From: Pedobacter westerhofensis
Lineage (GTDB): Bacteria > Bacteroidota > Bacteroidia > Sphingobacteriales > Sphingobacteriaceae
Direction: 5' to 3'
Assembly: GCF_900182595.1 (NCBI RefSeq)
Contig: NZ_FXTN01000008.1
Span: 266,716-330,715, forward strand
DNA length: 64,000 nt
Made by a program: the position numbers and the translations under genes. How positions within the stretch are numbered: position 1 is the stretch's first letter; the number at the start of each line of letters is the position of its first letter. The notes beneath the pieces were generated by a model. The model saw nothing but the letters and a program-made list of their open reading frames with translations, ran no database searches and was not told where the DNA came from. Shown here piece by piece: positions 56,436 through 63,872 of this stretch.

Positions 56436-56439
56436 CAAT

Positions 56440-57480
56440 GGTTAACATAGAAATGACCACCTATGGTACATAAATCTCTTGCAAAAATGGAACGCAGATT
56501 GATGACTTCTCCGCAAAAAAGATCGAATTGGCATTTCAGAAATCGATATCCTAAACACCAAATTCCTGATGTAGATCACTTGTAACAAATTCAACTCAAA
56601 ATCAATTCCATAACAAAAAATAGCTGCATCAAGTCAATTTTGTCAAACAAAGATTTTCTGAGATCTTCAAGTGTATGAAAATTGATAATTTTGATAATTG
56701 ACAATTCGAATTTCAGGATACAGAAAAAGCATATAAGTTCAAAAAAATTCCTTTGCCATCATCTTTCTTCAATTTCATTTGCCATTTTAAGGCTCCTTAG
56801 AAAAAAACCACTATATAGCAACTGGCAAAATAGTGCCGCTGCATATACTGGCAAATATTGATCTAGTCATATCGGGCGACTTAAACAAATTGTATTTTAT
56901 AAGTAAATAAATCCTGTAAAATATAGGTGGTACCGAAAAGACATGTTAGATATCCGACAAATAATTCAATTGAAGTCCTGTGGAGAAAGCAACCAATCCA
57001 TAGCCAGGTTGCTGGGTATAACCGAAAAATGGTAAATGAGGATATTCTAAACTTGGGTTCTTCCAAAAAAGGCTACTCAGAACCTAGTCGGCTACGTGGG
57101 TAACCCTCGCGTTATTCTAACCGGTTTAGTTGGTGGGTATTTTGGAGCATAATGACCCCCGTTAGGATATTAAAGATTATGTAATGGAGCAGTCATCGCT
57201 CTCCCCACCTTAGCCTCCCTTTCAGCCGTACCTCAGTTTGGTTAACTCCATAGAAACTCTACAATAATTCTGTTCTTATTCCGCTAAAAACTCTAGCGTT
57301 TTTAGTGGTGTGAAAGTTTTATTAAAATGTTGCTTCTGTGGAGTCATCCAAATCAAGCCCCCCGGAAAGCCCGTTGAAATCCTGCGGATACTCTATTACC
57401 AATGACCAAAAAACACTCTTTTATGCAGAAAATTCAGGTAATGGCCGGATGACGCAGGAAGTAAGAGGAAGGGCTGTGGT
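56440..57480. other. Gene-poor region with mobile-element debris
   Basis: No intact gene is present. It contains an IS21-type transposase relic (56943-57035) and a short block near 57125-57160 with GGAGCATAATGACCCC, reminiscent of an IS end. A hairpin (57281-57308, 11 bp with one G-T pair) closes it. The rest is AT-rich with no signal. Confidence 0.5.
56943..57035 (+). pseudogene. IstA-like transposase N-terminal relic (IS21 family)
   Basis: A 30-codon frame reads MLDIRQIIQLKSCGESNQSI and continues ARLLGI before a stop. This is the typical N-terminal HTH of IS21-family IstA proteins. The downstream part is gone or out of frame. No matching IstB is seen. Confidence 0.55.
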
Positions 57481-57487
57481 CCAACCA

Positions 57488-57518
57488 TTGAATTTATCAA
57501 CTCTCTGTACTACATTTG
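57488..57518 (+). promoter_or_regulatory. Promoter of the gene at 57542
   Basis: TTG (57488-57490), a 20-base spacer and TACATTTG (57511-57518) give a full Bacteroidota promoter. Transcription would start near 57524, leaving a leader of about 18 bases before the ATG. Confidence 0.75.
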
Positions 57519-57541
57519 TTTAAAATTAAAACATAGAAAAA

Positions 57542-58327
57542 ATGGCCAGAAAAAATGGAGATTTAATATCAGGCGTACTAGGTCCGCTGGTATTTAGAGT
57601 AATGAATGGAGTTCAGTATGTTAAGCCAAGATGTGCACCGGGGAAAATGAAGCAAACACTAGAGACTAAGAGGGCAGCAAACACTTTTGGGATGGGATCG
57701 GCCCTCGGGTCTAAGATTAGAGGCACGTTGAAAGTACAATTGCAAGGGGTATCAAACCAAGGTATAAAGAACAGGCTCAGCGGTCGACTCGCGCAGATCC
57801 TGGGCAGTTGCAGAGCGCCCAAATCAAAGCGGTATAATTTTGACAGAGATAGTTTTGCCGGTTTAGATGATTTTGAGTTTGATGCGAGATCAACTGTGGC
57901 TAAACTGTTAGGCAGACCGCCAGTGGTAGTATTAGCTGCAAACAAGATTAAGGTTCAGCTGCCCCAGCTTTTTATCCCTTCACAAGTAAAATTCCCTTAC
58001 AAGGGTTTTCAGTGCAAAGTCAATGTAAGCGTATCACTGTTACGTTTAAGGGACGGGCTTTACAAGGCAGATGCAAACACGCAGACCATGGTGTGCAACA
58101 AGAACATGAAAAAGACCGATGCTCATGAATTTGAATTTTCTGTTCCAAACGGCTGCCTTTGTATAGTAAGTTTATTCCTGGTATACGAAACAGCAGAGGG
58201 TCAAGGGTTTAAACCAATTAACAGCAAAAGCTTCAATCCAGGATGTATATGTAAAACCTTCATCACAGAAGGTGACTACTATACTGGAGATGAAATCTTC
58301 TGGAAAGAAATGAAAAAATTCCCTTAG
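57542..58327 (+). CDS. DUF6266-like protein, 261 residues
   Basis: The start ARKNGDLISGVLGPLVFRV, then MNGVQYVKPRC, resembles the N-terminal region of the gene at 50778 and a common Sphingobacteriaceae family. The C-terminal half is beta-rich with several Cys and Gly (NGCLCIVSLFLVYETAEG). Function unknown. It has its own promoter and a terminator, so it is an autonomous one-gene unit. The opposite-strand frame is a shadow. Confidence 0.7.
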   Translation: MARKNGDLISGVLGPLVFRVMNGVQYVKPRCAPGKMKQTLETKRAANTFGMGSALGSKIRGTLKVQLQGVSNQGIKNRLSGRLAQILGSCRAPKSKRYNFDRDSFAGLDDFEFDARSTVAKLLGRPPVVVLAANKIKVQLPQLFIPSQVKFPYKGFQCKVNVSVSLLRLRDGLYKADANTQTMVCNKNMKKTDAHEFEFSVPNGCLCIVSLFLVYETAEGQGFKPINSKSFNPGCICKTFITEGDYYTGDEIFWKEMKKFP

Positions 58328-58361
58328 ATTATCATTCTAAAATTTTAACGTTTTACTCAGC

Positions 58362-58397
58362 AGAGGCTGGATCATACAGAATCTGGCCTCTTTTTTT
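58362..58397 (+). terminator. Terminator after the gene at 57542
   Basis: AGAGGC (58362-58367) pairs with GCCTCT (58386-58391), followed by T7 in all. It begins 35 bases after the stop codon. Confidence 0.8.
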
Positions 58398-58580
58398 AAA
58401 AAGGAAAGTGTCGAGAGAGCTTAAAATCATCTTCAGAATTACAAATCTCAATTACAATTGAGGTGGTCTTATCCATGTAATATACATCATGGCTTGTTAG
58501 ATATTGATGTAACTAAGTAGCACTGCAAATGAGCCGATAAGCGCCAATAATGAGCTGGTAGCTCAAAATTATTATTACAA

Positions 58581-58611
58581 TGCGTTACTAGCCTGAAAGG
58601 CTAATAACGCA
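58581..58611. promoter_or_regulatory. Long hairpin of unknown role
   Basis: TGCGTTA-C-TAGCC (58581-58593) pairs with GGCTA-A-TAACGCA (58599-58611) over 12 of 13 positions, with a TGAAA loop. A smaller GAGCT/AGCTC stem lies just before it (58550-58562). Neither side has a T-run, so a terminator is unlikely. Confidence 0.5.
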
Positions 58612-58619
58612 CTAACATA

Positions 58620-58768
58620 AAAAAGTTCGGTAGTACTTGAGTATACCGAACTTTTGTGGCCGCGAAGATTCTTATCTCAAAGTATTTTCTGGAAGATTTG
58701 CAAATGGTTATTGAGGTTTTGGGGCGTGAAGGGGGATTTTGAAATGGTATTGAGACGTATTTCAAACT
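58620..58768 (-). repeat. R repeat, copy R2
   Basis: The hairpin (AAAAGTTCGGTA...TACCGAACTTTT, 58621-58655) is followed by GTGGCCGCGAAGATTC and the conserved segment containing TTTTGGGGCGTGAAGGGGGA, then TTTTGAAATGGTATTGAGAC and TTTCAAAC. On the minus strand the stem ends in TTTTTT, so it can serve as a terminator for the genes to the right. Confidence 0.85.
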
Positions 58769-58780
58769 TTTCTCAACCAT

Positions 58781-58813
58781 TAAATTAGCTCAAGATTTAA
58801 ATAATATTTGATG
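58781..58813 (-). pseudogene. fic C-terminal relic
   Basis: Eleven codons read IKYYLNLELI-stop, matching the intact fic C-terminus (SYYLNLELYRILSE). TTTAAATAAT and neighbouring bases match 60967-60978. It adjoins R2 in the same order as fic and R3. Confidence 0.65.
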
Positions 58814-58947
58814 CTTTAGCAAAACAAAGCTCACCCTGAGCGCGCTGTTCTGTGGGAAGCGGGGTAAGCGTGTTTACACAAAGTTGAACAAAATAAATTT
58901 ATTCAAAAAATTAACTTATTATTTTTCAACCAGATTTACATTATCTT

Positions 58948-60210
58948 TCAGGAGTTCGCACGTTGAAATGCAGGAGACATAACTTCCTGCTCTGCCCGAG
59001 AAATTCCAATTTCCTTTGCCACAATTCTCCATTCTTTAACAGCCGAAATTACCTCTTCAATAATATTTTCCATTTGGGTGTCCTGAAGTTGAAAATACAG
59101 GCCAACACTCCTAGCAAGATCCAAATCTAAAGCATTATTATGCGAATCGACATTAATGGCAAGCCCAGCTTTATCTGTCGATGGATTGAGGTCATAAGCA
59201 GGAGAAAGTCTCCATCCATCAGCATTCAGAAGGAACCCATGATTTCTAAGATGATCGTCAGTATTTGATATTGTCATATTAAAAATTATCCGTCGCCATA
59301 ACTGGTGCAGATCTTCTTCAATATATTTGCCCCCCGAATATTGAAGGAATTCTGCTATATCTAAATAACTAGGTGTTAAATCGCGGATCAAGTCTTCATT
59401 GTTTCCTGTCATAGTCATCGCAGATGCAAAATGTATTCTTTCATCTCCAGAACGATCAAATCTTCTGGACAAAAATGTACGATACGGCCCACGAACTTTA
59501 ATAAGGTCACAGGATGGAAGAACAAGCCCTGCTTTCCGGCCTAATTGATAAGCTAAGTATTCCCACGCTGCCTTATCGGTCGTGTCATTTTTAGAAGGGA
59601 ATTTTGCTATACACAGATTGCCACTCGTATCCACAATATTGGCTTTCGGCCTTGCACCGCCTAAAGAAGATCCAGGTGCAATTAGTACATGCATCCATTT
59701 ATCTGCATGTTTACCATCTTCATCCATTTCATATTCCCTCACACTTTCCTGCAATGCTCTTATATGTGCTATTGGCGGAGCAGGAGTGTCAAGATTATCA
59801 TCGAGAAATGGGCCATCAGGATCTAATTTAAAACGTAGAGCTCCCATTCTTGTGACATCATGAACTCCCAGTAAATAATCAAGTTCATATAAAGACGATA
59901 CTGGTTGCTGCATTTCTAATGCTTTTTGAGCAGCTCTCCGCTGCATAAGCCGTCTTCCCCATGTATCCGGCATGGAATCCATAAAAACGCCAAAGTTGTT
60001 TTTATTACTTAAATATTGTGGTCCGGTTACCCAATCAATATCAGGATCTAATACAAATCTGTTTTTAGTACTCAACCAATCTCTATCATAGGCAAAACTA
60101 AAAACCTTACTACCTTTACTCTGTTGGGCAGATAAAATTCCGATACATTCAGGCCTTATCATTCCCTGCCAGTGTGCGTAAATCCAGATGTCTGTTTTAT
60201 TTACTGCCAT
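58948..60210 (-). CDS. hipA: HipA-type serine/threonine kinase toxin
   Basis: The 420-residue protein is the usual HipA length. It shows PDTWGRRLMQRRAAQ near residue 80, the phosphate loop PGSSLGGARPKANI, the ATP Lys in CIAKFPSKND, and SRRFDRSGDERIHFASAMT. The catalytic segment is NTDDHLRNHGFLL (Asp) and the metal Asp is in SPAYDLNPS. HipA phosphorylates glutamyl-tRNA synthetase in E. coli and induces persistence; its target here is unknown. The start touches the hipB stop. It is followed by a fic remnant and R2. Confidence 0.93.
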   Translation of the reverse strand: MAVNKTDIWIYAHWQGMIRPECIGILSAQQSKGSKVFSFAYDRDWLSTKNRFVLDPDIDWVTGPQYLSNKNNFGVFMDSMPDTWGRRLMQRRAAQKALEMQQPVSSLYELDYLLGVHDVTRMGALRFKLDPDGPFLDDNLDTPAPPIAHIRALQESVREYEMDEDGKHADKWMHVLIAPGSSLGGARPKANIVDTSGNLCIAKFPSKNDTTDKAAWEYLAYQLGRKAGLVLPSCDLIKVRGPYRTFLSRRFDRSGDERIHFASAMTMTGNNEDLIRDLTPSYLDIAEFLQYSGGKYIEEDLHQLWRRIIFNMTISNTDDHLRNHGFLLNADGWRLSPAYDLNPSTDKAGLAINVDSHNNALDLDLARSVGLYFQLQDTQMENIIEEVISAVKEWRIVAKEIGISRAEQEVMSPAFQRANS

Positions 60211-60500
60211 TATGATAACAGATTAAGATCCTGTAATTTCCTGCCCAGTTCGTCATCAACAGCTAGCTTAAGAAAATCTTCATGTAGGTTAAGTGCCCTT
60301 AACACATTAAAATAAGCTCCCATCGATACGCTGGGATCACCACGCTCAATTTTGCGAAGTGTTACCCGCTCTATTGCTGCACGTTCAGCAAGCTGAATTG
60401 CCGTAATGTTGCGTCGTTTCCTAGCTAATTTAATATTCTCACCAAGCTTGTCCCAAATCTTCTGGTATTTGGGAAAGACAACTACCTGCTTTGACTTCAT
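60210..60500 (-). CDS. hipB: HipB-type antitoxin, XRE-family HTH
   Basis: About 96 residues from the ATG at 60500 (MKSKQVVVFPKYQKIWDKLG). The frame reaches 60530, but the extra codons fall in the operator, so the internal start is preferred. The HTH (LARKRRNITAIQLAERAAIE, then TLRKIERGDPSVS) is clear. It should bind the operators at 60503-60551 and repress hipBA, and its C-terminal tail should neutralise HipA. Stop and HipA start overlap, as usual in such pairs. Confidence 0.88.
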   Translation of the reverse strand: MKSKQVVVFPKYQKIWDKLGENIKLARKRRNITAIQLAERAAIERVTLRKIERGDPSVSMGAYFNVLRALNLHEDFLKLAVDDELGRKLQDLNLLS

Positions 60501-60502
60501 AA

Positions 60503-60551
60503 TGGATATTATTATATCCAAATATAGCAAAAATGGATATAATAATATCCA
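60503..60551. promoter_or_regulatory. hipBA operators
   Basis: Two palindromes, TGGATATTATTATATCCA (60503-60520) and TGGATATAATAATATCCA (60534-60551), are separated by 31 bases centre to centre, about three helical turns. The 14-bp half-sites 506-519 and 535-548 also form an inverted repeat across a 15-base spacer. GGATA/TATCC half-sites are like those bound by E. coli HipB. Confidence 0.7.
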
Positions 60552-60784
60552 TTTTTGCTATATTAACAAACGGTATTGCTAACTGTAAATTTAATGTATC
60601 TGGCTAGAGGCAGAAAAGAATTAGGCATAAGTTTATCCATAAATACAAATAATTCTTATTGTACTGCTACAGCAGCAGCTTATTTACAAATATTTTCAGA
60701 CTATAACGACTTAAATCACAAATTTTTCAGATTATAAATAGAATAGCTCAGAATAGACATTAATCGGTGGAAGAATTGAAATAT
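60552..60784. other. AT-rich gap between hipB and R3
   Basis: About 230 bases with no gene or recognised motif; it holds the likely hipBA promoter, but no full consensus is seen. Confidence 0.4.
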
Positions 60785-60930
60785 AAAGCTCGGTAGTACT
60801 TAAGTACTACCGAGCTTTCGTGGCCGCGAAGATTCCGATTTCAAACTATTTTGTTGAAGATTTGCAGATGGTTGTTGAGGTTTTGGGGCGTGAAGGGGGA
60901 TTTTGAAATGGTGGTGAAACGAATTTCAAA
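60785..60930 (-). repeat. R repeat, copy R3 (best preserved)
   Basis: The hairpin (60785-60818) is a perfect 34-bp palindrome, 17 bp per arm with no loop, core GCTCGGTAGTACTT. It is followed by CGTGGCCGCGAAGATTCC, a block with TTTTGGGGCGTGAAGGGGGA, and a direct repeat ATTTCAAACTATT (60838-60850 and 60923-60935). The repeat touches the fic stop codon. The hairpin matches that of R2 and R4 with paired base changes. Confidence 0.9.
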
Positions 60931-62049
60931 CTATTCTGAGAGAATGCGATAAAGTTCGAGATTTAAATAATAGCTATTGCCTTGCATTATTCGTTTCTCT
61001 AAAATACCCATATCAGACAATTTATCGAGATATTTTCGCACAGTGTTTTCCGCAAAAAGCTTTCGGTCAGTAAGATGCCTTACTTTTGTATATGGTTGGG
61101 TAAATAGCGCATCTACAAGGCTTTCCGGTCTACTAATTTCATTGTCATCAATGATCGCTTCAAGAATAGCATCTTTAGCAGATATGATATCATTTATCTT
61201 ATAGTATGTAATATTTGCTGTTACCTCTACTGCCTTGAGCATGTATAATAACCATTTTTTCCAACTGCCTCTTTGCGTTATTCCAGCTAACCCTCCATAA
61301 TATTCCTCTTTATTATCGATAATGTACCGGCTCAGAAATAATATAGGATAATCCAGAAGGCCTTTTTTAGTTAAATAATGAATATTAAAAATACGTCCAG
61401 TTCTTCCATTTCCATCTCGGAAAGGGTGTATTGCCTCAAACTGAAAATGCCCTATTGCCATTTTTAGAAGAGGATCTAATGGATACGTTTTATCATCGTT
61501 TAAAAATTCCAATAGGTTATGAAGTTTCGCTTCAATAATCCCTTTACCTCTTGGTGGAGTATAAAAAACTGTGCCTGCGTTTGGTCCGCTCCCCCCTTCT
61601 TTAATATAGACTTGTGCGATTGGATTTCTTATTCCGTCACTGAACTGGCTTACAATTCTATACATTTTCACAAAATAGTTCTCATCAAAATCATGCTGCT
61701 TGAGATGATCATACCCCATCCATAATGCTTTCCTATAATTTAAGATCTCCTTTGTCGGCCCTTGTGGTTCATTAGCAGGATTTTCACTGTAGGCCTTATA
61801 CAATTCATCGTCTGTTGTAAAAATATTTTCTACAGCACTTGAAGCTTTCGCTTCTTGTAAGCTTATTGAATTAATTAGCATGGCTTGATTGGGGATTGCA
61901 ATACTTCGCCCCTGTAATCTTGCCAAAGCAGCCTTAGAATCCCCAAGCTGACGGTAAATATCTATATCTTCATATAGTATCTTGTCGATTGGCAACTCAG
62001 GGAGACCATTCCATGGTTTAGTTCTGTCAGGATTTATTACATAAGCCAT
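60931..62049 (-). CDS. Fic-domain AMP-transferase with N-terminal inhibitory motif
   Basis: About 372 residues from the ATG at 62049 (MAYVINPDRTKPWNGLPE); the frame reaches 62055 through a TTG. The Fic core HPFRDGNGRTGR holds the catalytic His. SSAVENIF near the N-terminus is the [S/T]xxxE[G/N] inhibitory helix of class II Fic proteins, so activity is self-restrained. A winged-helix-like C-terminal domain (SRPESLVDALFTQPYTKVRH) follows. Fic enzymes AMPylate proteins; the target is unknown. R3 touches the stop and S3 lies upstream. Confidence 0.93.
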   Translation of the reverse strand: MAYVINPDRTKPWNGLPELPIDKILYEDIDIYRQLGDSKAALARLQGRSIAIPNQAMLINSISLQEAKASSAVENIFTTDDELYKAYSENPANEPQGPTKEILNYRKALWMGYDHLKQHDFDENYFVKMYRIVSQFSDGIRNPIAQVYIKEGGSGPNAGTVFYTPPRGKGIIEAKLHNLLEFLNDDKTYPLDPLLKMAIGHFQFEAIHPFRDGNGRTGRIFNIHYLTKKGLLDYPILFLSRYIIDNKEEYYGGLAGITQRGSWKKWLLYMLKAVEVTANITYYKINDIISAKDAILEAIIDDNEISRPESLVDALFTQPYTKVRHLTDRKLFAENTVRKYLDKLSDMGILEKRIMQGNSYYLNLELYRILSE

Positions 62050-62052
62050 ATA

Positions 62053-62060
62053 CAAATATA
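62053..62060 (-). promoter_or_regulatory. -7 box of the fic gene
   Basis: TATATTTG matches TAnnTTTG and lies directly before the ATG at 62049, implying a leaderless message. The upstream box is not evident because the S3 hairpin occupies that site. Confidence 0.4.
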
Positions 62061-62120
62061 CAAACTAAGCTGGCCTTAAAAAATAGTATTTTTTAAGGCC
62101 AGCTTAGTTTTTGACCTTAA
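62061..62120 (-). repeat. S repeat, copy S3
   Basis: A perfect stem of 22-23 bp (62062-62084 with 62088-62110, containing AAGCTGGCCTTAAAA/TTTTAAGGCCAGCTT) is followed by TTGACCTTAAAAC. It adjoins the fic -7 box. Compared with S1 and S4 the two middle pairs are GG/CC instead of AG/CT and AA/TT. Confidence 0.85.
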
Positions 62121-62132
62121 AACAATGAAGGG

Positions 62133-62195
62133 AAATTAAGCTAACCTTAAATTAGTATTCATTTTAAGGTTAGCTCAATTTTTGACCTTAAAGCA
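62133..62195 (-). repeat. S repeat, copy S4
   Basis: The stem AGCTAACCTTAAA (62139-62151) pairs with TTTAAGGTTAGCT (62163-62175), then CAATTTTTGACCTTAAA. Adjacent and tandem to S3. Confidence 0.8.
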
Positions 62196-62284
62196 TAGTT
62201 ATGGGTACAACCTAGCATTATTTTCGCTGAGATTATCAATCACTTTCGCATCAGCCCCCCCTTATAATAGGTTCTATTCTTCCG

Positions 62285-62317
62285 ATGTGTTCATTTTTAT
62301 CGAAAAAATGAACACAT
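62285..62317. promoter_or_regulatory. Palindrome with GTGTTCAT/ATGAACAC half-sites
   Basis: Perfect 14-bp arms (62285-62298 and 62304-62317, ATGTGTTCATTTTT) flank a 5-base spacer. A third half-site ATGAACAC occurs at 62369-62376. It is probably an operator of an unidentified regulator. Confidence 0.5.
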
Positions 62318-62397
62318 ATTAAATTTATGTCCATCCTTCAATTGAATCTCTTCACCTTTATGACATAAATGAACACGTGATGAAAAATTAACAGTTC

Positions 62398-62490
62398 CCA
62401 ATCTTCAGTTGTTTAACAAGAAATTTACCCGATTTGATTAATAGATATTATTTTATCCAAAAATAGCGAATATGGATAAAATAATATCCA
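62398..62490 (-). pseudogene. Relic of a second hipB promoter and 5' end
   Basis: The inverted repeat ATATTATTTTATCC (62445-62458) / GGATAAAATAATAT (62474-62487) with a 15-base spacer copies the hipBA operator pair. On the minus strand the bases beyond it align with the start of hipB (TCAAA...GGTA...TTTCTT...AACTGAAGATTGGGA), but no reading frame survives and no hipA follows. Confidence 0.65.
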
Positions 62491-62570
62491 TTTGTGACTA
62501 CTGTACAGGATAAAATCGCACCAAAATAGCTGTACTTCTTAGCTAGGAATGATCATCCAAAGTTAAGAAA

Positions 62571-62719
62571 AAAAAGTTCGATAGTACTTGAGTACTACTG
62601 AACTTTTGTGGCCGTAAAGATTCCGATTTCAAACTATTTTGTGGATGATTTGCAGATGTTAAGTGAGGTTTTGGGGCGTGAAGGGGAATTTTAAAATGGT
62701 GGTGATACCCATTTCAAAC
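62571..62719 (-). repeat. R repeat, copy R4
   Basis: The hairpin AAAAGTTCGATAGTACTT...GAGTACTACTGAACTTTT (62573-62608) is followed by GTGGCCGTAAAGATTCCG, then TTTTGGGGCGTGAAGGGGAA and TTTCAAAC. On the minus strand the stem ends in T8. It lies about 54 bases downstream of the OLD pseudogene stop. Confidence 0.85.
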
Positions 62720-62772
62720 TTTTGCTCGGAAACTGCTCTCTGTCATCGTATGAACCGAAAGTCTCTAAATTT

Positions 62773-63872
62773 TTATTTTATTATTTCAGATAAAAACTGT
62801 ATTAAACCGTCATCGACAACTTCTACCCATTCTTCTAATGTCATGGAATTAAAGATCTTAAAATTATTTTTTTCTTTGATATTTTTATTTGTTAGTTCCC
62901 TGTCAGCTATAATCTGCTTCATAATTTTTCTTACGTTATCGTCTTCTTTAAAAAAATCAAAACATTACTATTCAAAGCATATAGCCTTTCAATTGCCCTT
63001 GGGTGATAATAATTTTCAATGCAACTTTTATGTAAAACCCATGCTTTTCCCAACTCTTTATCTTGAGAGAATTTAATAGCACGACCATTTTGCTTTTCAA
63101 ATTTATTTTCTTGTTTATCACTATCAATTATTAGGTAAAGAGGTCTTCCCGATCTATCAAAATAGTCAAGATTTAAAAAACTTTCAATATCCTCACCACC
63201 TCCAAACGGGAGAACCAATATCTTTTCGCTATTGGTCAAAGTACCATCTAAAAGTTTTTCACAGATCAAATTGTAAAATTTTGCATCATTGGAACTCTCC
63301 ACAAATACAATTTTCTCATGATGATCTCTCAAGTTGAAGCTAGGTTTGATTCCCAATTCATCTACTATCTTTCTTAAAAAAAGCTGTGGGTTGTCTAAGT
63401 TTGCATTTTCATAATTAGATTGGCCGACCTTTGTACACAGAACAACACCTTCAATTCCAGTAGCTCCTGCGAATACTGGTGAGTGCGTCGATATGACTAC
63501 CTGATTATCAACAGATAGTTCTTTCAAAGCGTTTAGTAAGTCATGTTGAGCAGTAGGATGTAAAAAGGTTTCAGGTTCTTCAATTAGGTAAATAACATTA
63601 TGACCTTTATTTTTCTCAGCCAAATATCTAAATCGAGCAACCATAAATAGCCTCCGATACCCAGTACCTTTGTGACTCATTGGGATGAACTTATCATCAC
63701 CTTCAAATTGGAAATTAACATCAACGTTTTTGATCGCATCTTTCCAACTTATTATAGGAGTAATTTCTACAGCCTTTAAGGATGAAGCATAATCCTGCAT
63801 ATAATTGGTAACTGACCTAGCTTCTTTTTTCATTTCTTGTATTATCTCTGCCTCTGCGTATTTCAGCGAAAG
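62773..63872 (-). pseudogene. OLD-type ATPase/TOPRIM nuclease, truncated and frameshifted
   Basis: The main frame (63833 to 62931) has Walker B/D-loop LIEEPETFLHPTAQHDLLNAL, STHSPVFAG, and the TOPRIM segments FVESSNDAKF and LIIDSDKQEN; the Walker A half is missing. The frame is open leftwards of codon 1 to 63872, where an IS end begins, so the 5' part was removed. Near 62957-62964 the frame shifts by -1; the shifted frame continues KEDDNVRKIMKQIIADRELT to TAA at 62773-62775. Family members often act in phage defence. The R4 repeat follows. Confidence 0.8.

Noticed and set aside
57338..57523. 61-codon plus-strand frame
   Set aside because: It overlaps the promoter of the gene at 57542 and has no recognised features.
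58620..62719. Integron-like cassette array with R as attC sites
   Set aside because: Gene-repeat units in one direction look similar, but no integrase is seen and R lacks the core GTTRRRY/RYYYAAC sites; tandem duplication fits better.
62663..63076. 137-codon plus-strand frame
   Set aside because: It is antisense to the OLD pseudogene and crosses R4.
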